A model generated the notes under the pieces. It worked only from the letters and a program-made list of their open reading frames with translations. It had not been told where the DNA came from and did no database searches. Made by a program: the position numbers and the translations under genes. From positions 34,712-98,711 of the forward strand of contig JAUYFM010000063.1 in NCBI GenBank assembly GCA_030690945.1: a stretch of 64,000 nucleotides of DNA, in the 5' to 3' direction. Positions 32,260 to 40,706 of the stretch are shown here, piece after piece; the first letter of the stretch is position 1, and every line of letters starts with the position of its first letter. Source of the stretch: Smithellaceae bacterium (lineage in GTDB: Bacteria > Desulfobacterota > Syntrophia > Syntrophales > Smithellaceae).

Positions 32260-33978
32260 GTGAGAATTATTTATATCGCTGACATCCATGGCGCTTTTGA
32301 CCGCGTCAAACAACTATTGTCCGAAACGGTGGCTGACGTTTATATTATTGCCGGTGATCTTATTGATATCCCTTTCTACAATATGGCCACCGCCATTACC
32401 TATCATGAGTTGCAATCCTATTTTCACGGCTTGCGTGTCCGAATGCATAAAGAATCCATGACTATTGAGGATTTTGTGGACGAATTGCTCGATATGCCGA
32501 ACCTGTCGGCTGAAATTGAAGAAACCGGGACAAAATATCAGCAATACACGATCCGCGCCCGCCGCGTTCTTCAGCAAAAATATAAAGTTCTGGAAAATAT
32601 TCTCTCCATCAAACAAAAAGCGCAAATGTTCGCTTTGCCCGGCAATTATGACATGGATTTGAAATATACGGCGCTGCATGAGCGGGATCTCCATCTGCAC
32701 TGGCATAGTATGCAGGATCTGAAAATCGCCGGCTACGGCGGGGCGGACATCTGGACGCCGGGCATCCCGGAGCGTTATGTTGTGCGCTATCAGGGAAGCG
32801 TACCGTTTGAAAACGGTCGTAATGAAATGCATAATTTTTTCAAAGCTGTGAAACCGGACATCATTGTCAGTCATCAGCCGGCCCACGGCATTCACGACCG
32901 GGTGAATCAATTCGGGACATCCGGATCGCCGGCACTCCGCCACTATTGCGACAACAATCAGGTATTGATGTGCCTGACCGGTCATGTCCATATGGACTGG
33001 GGATTTCAGATGACCGAAAACACGATCTATCTCAATCCTTCCAATTTCGGTGAGGTCACGACACTGACCGGCGGCGTGGCTGAAGGCGGTTTTTTCTACA
33101 CCATTGAAATGGACGGCAGACAGGTGGAAAAAATCATCTTTAGAAAGCTCGTCGGCGACCGAATCCATGACATTGCCGATTACTATCCCCAAAACGGCCA
33201 ATGGCGTGAATCGCTGGTTGACTCCGAGCGCTTCACGGCCCTCAAAGAAGGCCGAAATTTCGATATGCAGGAAGCAAAGTATTCTCATATTCCGGAAGTT
33301 CAGCTTTATAATGAGATTAAACAATTTTATCGCACGTTCCAGACGGAAGAAACAGAAGAGCGCCTGGAGAAGCTCGAACAGATCGCGAGGCTGATTGAAG
33401 AGAACGTTCACGGTGATATCGCCATGGACGTTATGGGTTCGACCAATATGGGGCTTTGCGAAAATACATCCGATATCGATTTTGTGGTTTATGTCCGATG
33501 TGACACCGACTTCACGGGAGAAGTCAATTCCTGCTCACAATATAAAGACGCCGAAAAGATTATCGAAACCGTCTTAAAGCCGCAGTATGCCTTTCAGATC
33601 ATGGACGCCATCGATCTGAACCTTGTTGAAAAAGCCATACGGGAAAAGGATTATGAAAGCGAAATGGCCATGCGTTTTGTCGCATATCGCGCCATCTGCC
33701 GACCGATCAACTACAGATTCATCGCCCCTGTTGAGGACTTATTGAATCAGGATATGGAATACCGTTCAGAGTTGGAGGGCAGTATTCGTTCATATTTCCG
33801 GATATTTATCAATACATCGGAACATACCCGTTCATTCAAAAAGTATGAAAGCCGGATCAAAGAAATCGGGATCAATCTGCCCGAATCGGTTCGAATGAAG
33901 ATTAAGGCTTACTTTCAACAGGATCCTGATCAGAAGGACTGCATGATTGATTCTTTGGATGATTCGCCGAAGCTTTAG
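32260..33978 (+). CDS. Metallophosphoesterase-nucleotidyltransferase fusion
   Basis: A 572-residue protein. I use GTG 32260, which follows AAGGGAGGATACAC and begins RIIYIADIHGAFDR. Residues 1-290 are a calcineurin-type metallophosphoesterase (DIHG, GDLID, GNYD, SHQPAHGIHD and GHVHMDWG metal motifs). Residues 385 onward hold a Pol-beta-type nucleotidyltransferase with MGSTNMGLCENTSDIDFVVY (GS...DxD). A helical segment joins them. The combination suggests making and removing a nucleotide modification, or acting on RNA ends, with both activities in one chain. Partners are unknown; it is a single gene between FeoB and a convergent gene. Confidence 0.82.
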   Translation: MRIIYIADIHGAFDRVKQLLSETVADVYIIAGDLIDIPFYNMATAITYHELQSYFHGLRVRMHKESMTIEDFVDELLDMPNLSAEIEETGTKYQQYTIRARRVLQQKYKVLENILSIKQKAQMFALPGNYDMDLKYTALHERDLHLHWHSMQDLKIAGYGGADIWTPGIPERYVVRYQGSVPFENGRNEMHNFFKAVKPDIIVSHQPAHGIHDRVNQFGTSGSPALRHYCDNNQVLMCLTGHVHMDWGFQMTENTIYLNPSNFGEVTTLTGGVAEGGFFYTIEMDGRQVEKIIFRKLVGDRIHDIADYYPQNGQWRESLVDSERFTALKEGRNFDMQEAKYSHIPEVQLYNEIKQFYRTFQTEETEERLEKLEQIARLIEENVHGDIAMDVMGSTNMGLCENTSDIDFVVYVRCDTDFTGEVNSCSQYKDAEKIIETVLKPQYAFQIMDAIDLNLVEKAIREKDYESEMAMRFVAYRAICRPINYRFIAPVEDLLNQDMEYRSELEGSIRSYFRIFINTSEHTRSFKKYESRIKEIGINLPESVRMKIKAYFQQDPDQKDCMIDSLDDSPKL

Positions 33979-34415
33979 GAAACGTTCATACCCATCAACT
34001 TCACCGAATCATTAAACAACACGGAGATACTTTTGTCCGTAACGACTTTCTCGACAAAACCCACCCCGAATACCGGATGATTGATCACATGATTGACTTT
34101 AAAAGTTTCCTTGATTGAATAATTCCGTATGGATGTTCCCGCCGGCATATTGCGGCTTTTAATATCCCATTGCAGGGGCGCGTCATTAACCGCCACCTTT
34201 GCCGCCGCAGGCTTTTTTGCCCGGACAGCGCCGGGGGTGCGCACGGCGGCAGTCTTTTTGGCGGCAGGCAATGTTCCCCGATATTTGTGTTCCGCGCCGC
34301 AGGTTTTACATTTTACGCGGCTCACCACACCATCCACTTTGAACAATACCAAGTGAGCCAGAACTAACTTGCATTTCAGACAATAAGCATCAATATTTTC
34401 ACCAACAGAAAGCAC
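33975..34415 (-). CDS. Zinc-ribbon protein with C-terminal CarD-like motif
   Basis: A 146-residue protein. GTG 34415 has AAGGAGATCATA upstream. The N-terminus has a zinc ribbon (CLKCKL and CKTCGAEHKY). A basic, Ala/Lys-rich linker follows. The C-terminal 50 residues (VNHVINHPVFGVGFVEKVVT) resemble CarD-type HPxxGxGxV turns that bind RNA polymerase or nucleic acid. The family is common in deltaproteobacteria but not functionally described as far as I can tell. It overlaps the end of the phosphoesterase gene by four bases, convergently. Confidence 0.7.
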   Translation of the reverse strand: MLSVGENIDAYCLKCKLVLAHLVLFKVDGVVSRVKCKTCGAEHKYRGTLPAAKKTAAVRTPGAVRAKKPAAAKVAVNDAPLQWDIKSRNMPAGTSIRNYSIKETFKVNHVINHPVFGVGFVEKVVTDKSISVLFNDSVKLMGMNVS

Positions 34416-34511
34416 TATGATCTCCTTATTTTATGTTTGTCGGCAACCTATATCAGATTGCCCGAAGATGTCCTAATGAATATTTTCCCGTCAGCGTTAA
34501 TATGAATAAGA

Positions 34512-35279
34512 TTAAAGAGATGAGGCCAAAACAGCCGCGCCGATCGCGCCATTGACTTGCGCATAAGATGACACCGCGATCTTTACGCCGAGTTTCCTCG
34601 TGAGCGCGTCCACAACGCCTGCGTTGCGCGCGACGCCGCCGGTGATCATCACCGGTTCGGAGACACCGACACGCGCGAGCATCGAAGAGACACGGGCGGC
34701 AATGGATTCATGAATACCGGCGATGATGTCTTGTCTTTTTTCACCGCGGGCAATAAGTGAGATTACTTCCGATTCCGCAAAGACCGTGCACAAACTACTG
34801 ATTTTTGAAGGCTGCTTCGATTGCAGCGACATCGCGCCGAATTCATCGAGATTGACTTCGAGCGCCCGCGCCATCACTTCCAGAAATCGGCCGGTTCCCG
34901 CCGCACACTTGTCGTTCATTACAAAATTTTTGACCTTGCCCCGTTCATCGAGCGCCATGGCTTTCGAGTCCTGCCCGCCAATATCAATAATTGTTCTAAT
35001 CTTCGAATTCAGAAAATACGCTCCGGCGGCATGCGCCATAATTTCCGTAAAGGTTTTGTCGGAAAATTTAACCGAATTGCGGCCGTAACCAGTGGAAACG
35101 ATTTTAGAAACGGATGACGTAGTGAGACCGGATTCAGAAAGCAAATCCTCATACACTTTGAGACCTGCCGCCTCCGCGTTATAGCCGGTAAAAATAATCT
35201 TTGTTCCGAGAATTTTCCCGTCTTCCACAATAGCTGCCTTGGCCGTGATCGAACCGATATCAATACCCGCTGTCCGCAT
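34512..35279 (-). CDS. Activase of 2-hydroxyacyl-CoA dehydratase/benzoyl-CoA reductase
   Basis: A 255-residue ATPase of the ASKHA fold (BcrA/BadF/HgdC family). Start ATG 35279 gives MRTAGIDIGSITAKAAIVED, the phosphate-1 loop. Later motifs are DIGGQDSKAM and ITGGVARN. The bridging [4Fe-4S] cluster ligands are Cys in NDKCAAGTGRFLE and Cys in SSLCTVFAESE. The homodimer hydrolyses ATP to inject one high-energy electron into the partner dehydratase. It is third in a minus-strand operon with the two dehydratase-like subunits. Confidence 0.93.
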   Translation of the reverse strand: MRTAGIDIGSITAKAAIVEDGKILGTKIIFTGYNAEAAGLKVYEDLLSESGLTTSSVSKIVSTGYGRNSVKFSDKTFTEIMAHAAGAYFLNSKIRTIIDIGGQDSKAMALDERGKVKNFVMNDKCAAGTGRFLEVMARALEVNLDEFGAMSLQSKQPSKISSLCTVFAESEVISLIARGEKRQDIIAGIHESIAARVSSMLARVGVSEPVMITGGVARNAGVVDALTRKLGVKIAVSSYAQVNGAIGAAVLASSL

Positions 35280-35351
35280 TAGTCGTCTCTCGCATCTCGT
35301 ATCTCGCATCTCGTCGCGAGCGAGTCTTCTTAAAACTTAATTACTTAAAAC

Positions 35352-36632
35352 TTAAATCTTTTTTCTTTCTTTTATAATTTCCATAAACGCGTCAATTCTG
35401 GTTGAAATCTGGCTTTCGGAAAAGCTCCGGTCATCGACCATATCCGCCTCGATCATCAGACACGGAATGCCTCTTTCTTTTTCCACGATCCGCTGAATGT
35501 CAAGCTGGCCAAAGGAGTATGGTTTGCAACTGCGGTTGGAATGCAGCACAAATCCATCGACATCATACTTGTCGATCATCTCGATAACCATTTTCGCCAT
35601 TTCATCGACGCCGATATTCAGATAAATCCGGGTGTAAGCCTCCGCCATTGAATCGAGAAATTTACTTTCGTCAATATACTTCATCGCCCCGCACCAGGCC
35701 GACGTGTAGGTGTCGGCTACCAGGCAGGCGTTGTGTGAAGCGAATTTTTGCGACAGCCAGCGCGTACGGGGCCAAATGGGAATATTATCCCACAGCAGAC
35801 GGTATTTTTCATTCGGCACCACGCTGATGCCGCGTGCGACCCGGTCTTTCATGGTTGACAGAAGTTGCTGGTAATAATTCACGGCTTCCTTAGTTCCCCG
35901 TAAAGTAACAATCAGCGCCAAATGATAAAAAGCGTCAAAAGCGCTCATGGGCGCGGGCCGGTGCGCGGCCGTGTCCAGAACCGCCTGCCAGAGTTGTTGT
36001 CCTTCATAAGAAAGATGCCCCACTTGTCGCAGCCGTTCAAAATCATATTTTTTCTTACAGGTTTCTTCGATAAAAAGAATGTACTCGTCGATTTGAGCGC
36101 GGACATAACGGGCGGCCTCTTCCGAATAACCGGTATGGCAAAAGGGCGTGTCCAGAATAAACAGCGGCACATTGAAATAGCGCGCCTGCACTTCATACCA
36201 CTTGAGCACCGTCCCGCAGATATTGTTGCAGCAAACCAGCATATCGGGACGAGGCAGACCACCGATGGGACCGCCGTTAACGGTCGCACAGGCGATGTCG
36301 GAACGGGCGTAGGAACACAGGTCGTTGGAATAGCCCATGGCTTCCGCTTTTTCGCAAAGCCCCGCGCCCATTTTGGACGCGCCGATCATCGCGCCGTGAT
36401 TTTCCGGATAGATCGGAATAATATCCATCGCGATCAAAGGCTCCACCGGCCCGCCGCTGGTGATCCAGGCCACTTTTTTCCCGGTAAGCTTTGCCGACTT
36501 GGCCTCGCTGTAATAGACCATCATCAGCTCTTTCATCGTCGGTGCTTTTTTAAACCGCAGAGAAAACTTTTTAGCCTGACCAAACAGATAAATTCCAAGA
36601 GTTTTCAGAAAATCGGAGTTGGAAGAATTCAT
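35352..36632 (-). CDS. 2-hydroxyacyl-CoA dehydratase family subunit (D-component)
   Basis: A 426-residue HgdB/BcrC-type protein. Cysteines that can bind the iron-sulfur cluster are in LCSYARSD, MLVCCNNICGTV and HSNRSCKPYSFGQLD, the last matching the family signature. The pair of such subunits dehydrates 2-hydroxyacyl-CoA or reduces an aromatic ring with one-electron input from the activase. The substrate cannot be predicted; HgdB, HadC and BcrB/C-type subunits share these motifs. It follows the sister subunit by 67 bp and precedes the activase by 72 bp. Confidence 0.88.
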   Translation of the reverse strand: MNSSNSDFLKTLGIYLFGQAKKFSLRFKKAPTMKELMMVYYSEAKSAKLTGKKVAWITSGGPVEPLIAMDIIPIYPENHGAMIGASKMGAGLCEKAEAMGYSNDLCSYARSDIACATVNGGPIGGLPRPDMLVCCNNICGTVLKWYEVQARYFNVPLFILDTPFCHTGYSEEAARYVRAQIDEYILFIEETCKKKYDFERLRQVGHLSYEGQQLWQAVLDTAAHRPAPMSAFDAFYHLALIVTLRGTKEAVNYYQQLLSTMKDRVARGISVVPNEKYRLLWDNIPIWPRTRWLSQKFASHNACLVADTYTSAWCGAMKYIDESKFLDSMAEAYTRIYLNIGVDEMAKMVIEMIDKYDVDGFVLHSNRSCKPYSFGQLDIQRIVEKERGIPCLMIEADMVDDRSFSESQISTRIDAFMEIIKERKKI

Positions 36633-36699
36633 GCCGTCACCCTATTGTGATTAAAAATCGTAGAGGACAGTGAAGACCGTGCCCTACAAAATATAAATA

Positions 36700-37821
36700 T
36701 TACAATATTTGGATAAATGTCTCCAGTCGCGTTTGCAACTGGCCGCCTGCCTGTGTCTGCTCCTCCATCTCCAGAAGCAGAGAAGGAATTTTTCCCCGAT
36801 CCAGCATTTCCTTGAGATAAGGATAATCAAAAGCGTGCGGATCGCAAAACTTGAGAAACAAAAAAACAACGCCGTCTGCTTTACAGTCTTTGACCATTTT
36901 CAGGAGGCCCTCACCGCGATTCGTCAGCCCCGCATGCTTGGCCGGGCAGCTGGCGCGTTCGGCGTATCTTTGTGCGATTGCTGTGAGCGGCGGAAGATTT
37001 TCATTGATCACACCTTCAAAGTACCGCGACCCGGTGCATAAATCATCACCGACCACAACGCCGCCGGCGGTTTCAATCGCGTCGTAAATATCCGGATGAC
37101 TGCAAATGCTGCCGGAGAGCACCAACCTTTTTGCATGGGATGGTTTTTTTTCAGATGTCGTTTTCGTAAGCTCCGATACAATGGCCGCAAGATCTTCGAG
37201 AAATGCTTCCCGTTCCATGATCATCCCCGCCCGAATGATGGTGTGAAAATCCTGTCCGTTGATCATGTGCGGGTTTTCACAACGCAGTTGGTACAGATTC
37301 ATCATCTGCACGCGGATCGCGTTATAGATTCTAACAGCATGGATCAGGCCGGCCTCCGTGATCTCCTGAGCAAGCCCGCACTCCAAATCCGTCTTGAATT
37401 TTTTCAGAACGTCCAGCAAATACTGCCGGGCGCTGGGCGTGGTAAGTTTGACCGGCAGCACGACATCCGCGTGAAAAGGTTTCACCAGATTGAGCCGCCA
37501 GACGTCAGAGAGCCGCTGGATGGAATCGCAGGTATGCGGAAAAACCATGCCGTCCAGAAGACCCAGCCTTCCGGACAGCGCTTCCTCCAAAATGCCGCGC
37601 ACCAGCGAACAGCAGTACGATTGCAGATGAAGATCGGCGCGATGAATGCCCGAATCGGAACCGAACAGCCGCACAGGCAAAGCACCCGCGGCAAAGATCA
37701 ATTCCTCAGGCGCGTAGGAACAGACAGTGCCGACTATCTTTTTACCGGTTTCGTCTTTAAGTTTTTGCAGATACGAATAAGGATGCTCAACGATTGTCCT
37801 GAACTCAGCGATTTTGTCCAT
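36700..37821 (-). CDS. 2-hydroxyacyl-CoA dehydratase family subunit, partner
   Basis: A 373-residue member of the same family. Start ATG 37821 (MDKIAEFRTIVEHPYSYLQK) has GGAAGGACACGCT upstream; the extra frame to 37878 lacks a site. Cluster-ligand cysteines lie in TVCSYAPEEL, HTCDSIQRL and, near the C-terminus, FLKFCDPHAFDYPYLKE. It is shorter than the partner subunit and, unlike it, has the CDPHAFDYP ending seen in alpha-type subunits. It probably forms the heterodimer with the 426-residue protein and is reduced by the 34512-35279 activase. Confidence 0.87.
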   Translation of the reverse strand: MDKIAEFRTIVEHPYSYLQKLKDETGKKIVGTVCSYAPEELIFAAGALPVRLFGSDSGIHRADLHLQSYCCSLVRGILEEALSGRLGLLDGMVFPHTCDSIQRLSDVWRLNLVKPFHADVVLPVKLTTPSARQYLLDVLKKFKTDLECGLAQEITEAGLIHAVRIYNAIRVQMMNLYQLRCENPHMINGQDFHTIIRAGMIMEREAFLEDLAAIVSELTKTTSEKKPSHAKRLVLSGSICSHPDIYDAIETAGGVVVGDDLCTGSRYFEGVINENLPPLTAIAQRYAERASCPAKHAGLTNRGEGLLKMVKDCKADGVVFLFLKFCDPHAFDYPYLKEMLDRGKIPSLLLEMEEQTQAGGQLQTRLETFIQIL

Positions 37822-38062
37822 AGCGTGTCCTTCCCGCTGGAATATAGTATTTACTGTTTCGCCATTTCGTGACGGCAAACTAACATATTTAGATCAAAAA
37901 GTCGCAATAATTTACGCCCCTCTTTCCGCTATTACTCCGGCGGTTAAATATTTGAGTAGTAATCCACCACCAGAGATCCCCGTGCGAAAAGAGGTTCATT
38001 CTGAGCAAAGCGTTGAGGCGAATGTAAAGAGTCAAGGAAGCGACCCATTGGTTCCCTTTATT

Positions 38063-38100
38063 AAAAAAAAGCCCGGCAGATACCACAAGCCGGACTTTTC
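38063..38100 (-). terminator. Rho-independent terminator of amtB-glnK
   Basis: On the minus strand GTCCGGC, an 11-base loop, GCCGGGC and then eight T residues, about 25 bp after the glnK stop. Confidence 0.88.
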
Positions 38101-38124
38101 CGAGAATATTTCTTAAAACGGGAA

Positions 38125-38466
38125 TCAGCCGATAGCGCTGCCGCCTCGTTCGCCGTTGCTGATGCGGATGCACTCAGCGAGTTCAACGACAAAGATTTTG
38201 CCGTCCCCCACGGAGCCGGTATGGGCGCCTTTGACAATGGCATCTATTGTGGGATCGACAAAGGCTTCATTGACGGCGATGTCCAATCTCACTTTATTGA
38301 GCAGGCCGCCTGCTTCTTTCGCTCCACGATAGATTTCCGTGACGCCTTTTTGGCGTCCCTGTCCCAGGACATTGGTGACGGTCATCAAGTTGACATCCAC
38401 GGCTTCCAGTTCTTTTTTCACAGCCTCCAGCTTATGCGGCTGAATAATAGCAATGACGAGTTTCAT
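38125..38466 (-). CDS. glnK: PII nitrogen regulatory protein
   Basis: A 113-residue PII trimer-forming protein. The T-loop GRQKGVTEIYRGAKEAGG carries the Tyr that is uridylylated in proteobacteria. VRLDIAVNEAFVDPTIDAIV and the C-loop TGSVGDGKIFVVEL complete the family pattern. PII binds ATP, ADP and 2-oxoglutarate and blocks AmtB when nitrogen is ample. The gene follows amtB by 12 bp, which is why glnK is preferred over glnB as a name. Its C-terminal GGSAIG is normal. A good AGGAGGAAAATATT site precedes ATG. Confidence 0.94.
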   Translation of the reverse strand: MKLVIAIIQPHKLEAVKKELEAVDVNLMTVTNVLGQGRQKGVTEIYRGAKEAGGLLNKVRLDIAVNEAFVDPTIDAIVKGAHTGSVGDGKIFVVELAECIRISNGERGGSAIG

Positions 38467-38478
38467 AATATTTTCCTC

Positions 38479-39711
38479 CTATTCAATCACGGTGTAAGCG
38501 GCTTCGCTCTGTTGCGTCAGATCCAGGCCGATAAGTTCGTTCTTCTCTTCGACCCTCATACCGATGATCGCATCGACAATTTTGTAGATGATGAAGGTCA
38601 TCACAACAGCAAAAACAATGGCCACAATCACGAGCAAGCCTTGAATCAGAAACTGATGAACATTGCCGAAAAGAAGTCCGTCCGACCCCGCCGCATTAAT
38701 GGCTTTCTGCGCAAAGATGCCGGTGGCGATAGTGCCGAAAATCCCGCCGACGCCGTGCACACCGAATGCATCCAGCGAATCATCATAGCCTAGCTTGCCT
38801 TTGATAATCGAGACGGCCACGTAACAAATGACTGCGACCATCATACCAATAAACATCGCGTTCATCGGGTTAACAAAACCGCAAGCCGGTGTGATGGCGA
38901 CCAAGCCGGCCACGACACCGGTAACGGTTCCCAGAATAGTCGGAGTCCCGTTGTGCCACCATTCCACAAGCGCCCAGGTCAAACCCGCCGCTGCCGTTGC
39001 GATATGGGTTGTGATGAAGGCATTGGCGGCAAGACCATCAGCTGCCAACGCACTGCCCGCATTAAATCCGAACCAACCAAACCACAAAAGCGCTGCACCT
39101 AAAACGGTGAAAGGCAGGTTATGCGGACGAATGGGTTTGTGATTGTAACCAACGCGTTTGCCGAGTAATATGGCCAGGACCAGCGCCGAAACACCGGAGC
39201 TGACATGTACAACAATACCGCCCGCAAAATCCAGCGCGCCTAAAGCTCTCAACCAGCCGCCCGTGTTCCATACCCAGTGCGCCAGCGGATCATAAACAAA
39301 CGTTGCCCATAAAATGGTAAAAACCAGAAAAGCGGAAAACTTTACCCTTTCCGCATAAGCGCCGATGATCAAGGCCGGTGTAATAATCGCGAACATGGCC
39401 TGAAAAATCATAAAGACAGAATGGGGAATCGTTGCGGCATAAGCCGGGTTTGGCGCTGCTCCGACTCCTCTCAGTCCGGCCCAATCCAGTCCTCCGATGA
39501 TGCCATGGAACGACGGGCCAAATGCCAGGGAATAGCCGAACAACATCCATTGCAGACTGATGACGCAGACGATGACAAAGCACTGCATCAGAATAGACAG
39601 GACGTTCTTGCGTCGCACCAGTCCCCCATAGAAAAATGCCAGTCCCGGTATGGTCATTAACAAGACCAACGCGCTGGCCATCAAAACCCACGCTGTATCT
39701 CCCGAATTCAT
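38479..39711 (-). CDS. amtB: Ammonium transporter
   Basis: A 410-residue Amt/Mep/Rh channel with about eleven transmembrane helices. ATG 39711 follows AAGGAGGTGTTTTT, which favours it over the frame extension to 39780. Twin pore histidines appear in GGIVVHVSSGVSAL and FGVHGVGGIFGT; PGLAFFYGGLVRRKN is the family opening. It conducts ammonium across the inner membrane and is gated by the PII protein encoded downstream. The operon lies behind a sigma-54 promoter and a distal palindrome, so expression should rise in nitrogen limitation. Confidence 0.96.
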   Translation of the reverse strand: MNSGDTAWVLMASALVLLMTIPGLAFFYGGLVRRKNVLSILMQCFVIVCVISLQWMLFGYSLAFGPSFHGIIGGLDWAGLRGVGAAPNPAYAATIPHSVFMIFQAMFAIITPALIIGAYAERVKFSAFLVFTILWATFVYDPLAHWVWNTGGWLRALGALDFAGGIVVHVSSGVSALVLAILLGKRVGYNHKPIRPHNLPFTVLGAALLWFGWFGFNAGSALAADGLAANAFITTHIATAAAGLTWALVEWWHNGTPTILGTVTGVVAGLVAITPACGFVNPMNAMFIGMMVAVICYVAVSIIKGKLGYDDSLDAFGVHGVGGIFGTIATGIFAQKAINAAGSDGLLFGNVHQFLIQGLLVIVAIVFAVVMTFIIYKIVDAIIGMRVEEKNELIGLDLTQQSEAAYTVIE

Positions 39712-39757
39712 AAAAACACCTCCTTCAAAAAGTTTGTTCTTTCGGAATCCATACAAA

Positions 39758-39772
39758 GCAAGGATAGTGCCA
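39758..39772 (-). promoter_or_regulatory. Sigma-54 promoter of amtB
   Basis: On the minus strand TGGCAC-TATCC-TTGC, an exact match to the -24/-12 consensus. The predicted start of transcription is about 35 bases before the amtB ATG. Confidence 0.88.
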
Positions 39773-39830
39773 AACAACAAATCTTTATTAATCCATTGAA
39801 ATAGTGAAGAAATATTGGGATACGGACAGC

Positions 39831-39860
39831 TAAAATTCGTACAAAATTGTACGAATTTTA
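39831..39860. promoter_or_regulatory. Palindromic activator site upstream of amtB promoter
   Basis: Perfect 14-bp arms, TAAAATTCGTACAA and TTGTACGAATTTTA, are separated by AA. It lies about 85-115 bp before the predicted transcription start, the usual distance for an NtrC-type enhancer-binding protein site. The sequence itself is not the enteric NtrC consensus. Confidence 0.7.
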
Positions 39861-39929
39861 AAAACGACAGACTAAAATGTGGGTGGTTATTGTCGGAAAG
39901 ACGTCTTGATCCTTCCGCCGGTATTTATT

Positions 39930-40706
39930 TTACGTCAAGTGAATCGGCGGCTGTATTTCCGCCACTTGATCACCTTCATATAAAACTTTTTCCAGAAAAA
40001 GCCCGGAGGGTGGGGCAGTATAACGGGCGGGAACGTCGGAAAAGGTATGGAGTATCTGTTCCAGATCTTTGGCCGTGACGTTGCCTCGTCCAGCCTCGAC
40101 GGTCATTCCAACGATACGGCGAACCATTTTCCATAAAAAATGGGAACCGGTAATTCGTATGGCGACCATACTGTTGAACTCTTTCAGCTCGATGCCTTCG
40201 ACATGGACTTTCGTTGACGTGTCCTTGTCCATCCTTTTGTCTGCAAAAGACGCGAAATCATGAAATCCCTCAAAAACGCCGAGAGCCTGCCGCATCTTGC
40301 CGACATGAAGCTTGTCTTTGACCCACCAGACATACTTCTTGCCAAAGGCGGTTCGCCGGCCGGCGATCAGATACAGATAGCTGCGGCTGACGGCTGAGTG
40401 ACGGGCATGAAAACGAGGATGGGCATTTTCTAAAGATAGGATATTGATGCCGGCAGGGAGAAGATCGTTGAGTCCGATACGCAAGGTTTCGCAATTGAGC
40501 TTGCGGTTTGTTTCCAGATGGGCCACCTGCCCCAGCGCGTGCACACCGGCATCGGTGCGCCCCGCCCCCTGAATTTCCACCGGCGTGTCCAGAAATTTTT
40601 GCGCCGCTTCGGTCAGGGCGCCTTGGATGCTTCTAGCGTTTTTCTGCGCCTGCCAGCCGCTGTAATTGGTGCCGTCGTACTCCAGAACGATCTTATATTT
40701 GTTCAT
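39930..40706 (-). CDS. truA: tRNA pseudouridine(38-40) synthase
   Basis: A 258-residue TruA. YDGTNYSGWQAQKNARSIQG opens the enzyme and the catalytic Asp is in GAGRTDAGVHALGQVAH. The C-terminal FLWKMVRRIVGMTVEAGRG is the family-specific motif. It modifies uridines 38-40 in the anticodon arm of many tRNAs. Its start overlaps the upstream NlpC/P60 gene stop by four bases (ATGA), so the two are translated as a unit. It is full length. Confidence 0.95.
   Translation of the reverse strand: MNKYKIVLEYDGTNYSGWQAQKNARSIQGALTEAAQKFLDTPVEIQGAGRTDAGVHALGQVAHLETNRKLNCETLRIGLNDLLPAGINILSLENAHPRFHARHSAVSRSYLYLIAGRRTAFGKKYVWWVKDKLHVGKMRQALGVFEGFHDFASFADKRMDKDTSTKVHVEGIELKEFNSMVAIRITGSHFLWKMVRRIVGMTVEAGRGNVTAKDLEQILHTFSDVPARYTAPPSGLFLEKVLYEGDQVAEIQPPIHLT

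Noticed and set aside
32314..33411. 365-codon open frame on the minus strand
   Set aside because: It is entirely antisense to the metallophosphoesterase fusion, whose motifs are clear; no family or ribosome-binding site is seen.
35922..36650. 242-codon plus-strand frame
   Set aside because: Antisense to the 2-hydroxyacyl-CoA dehydratase subunit with conserved cysteine motifs; no coding evidence of its own.
37096..37872. 258-codon plus-strand frame
   Set aside because: Antisense to the partner dehydratase subunit; its composition is that of a shadow frame.
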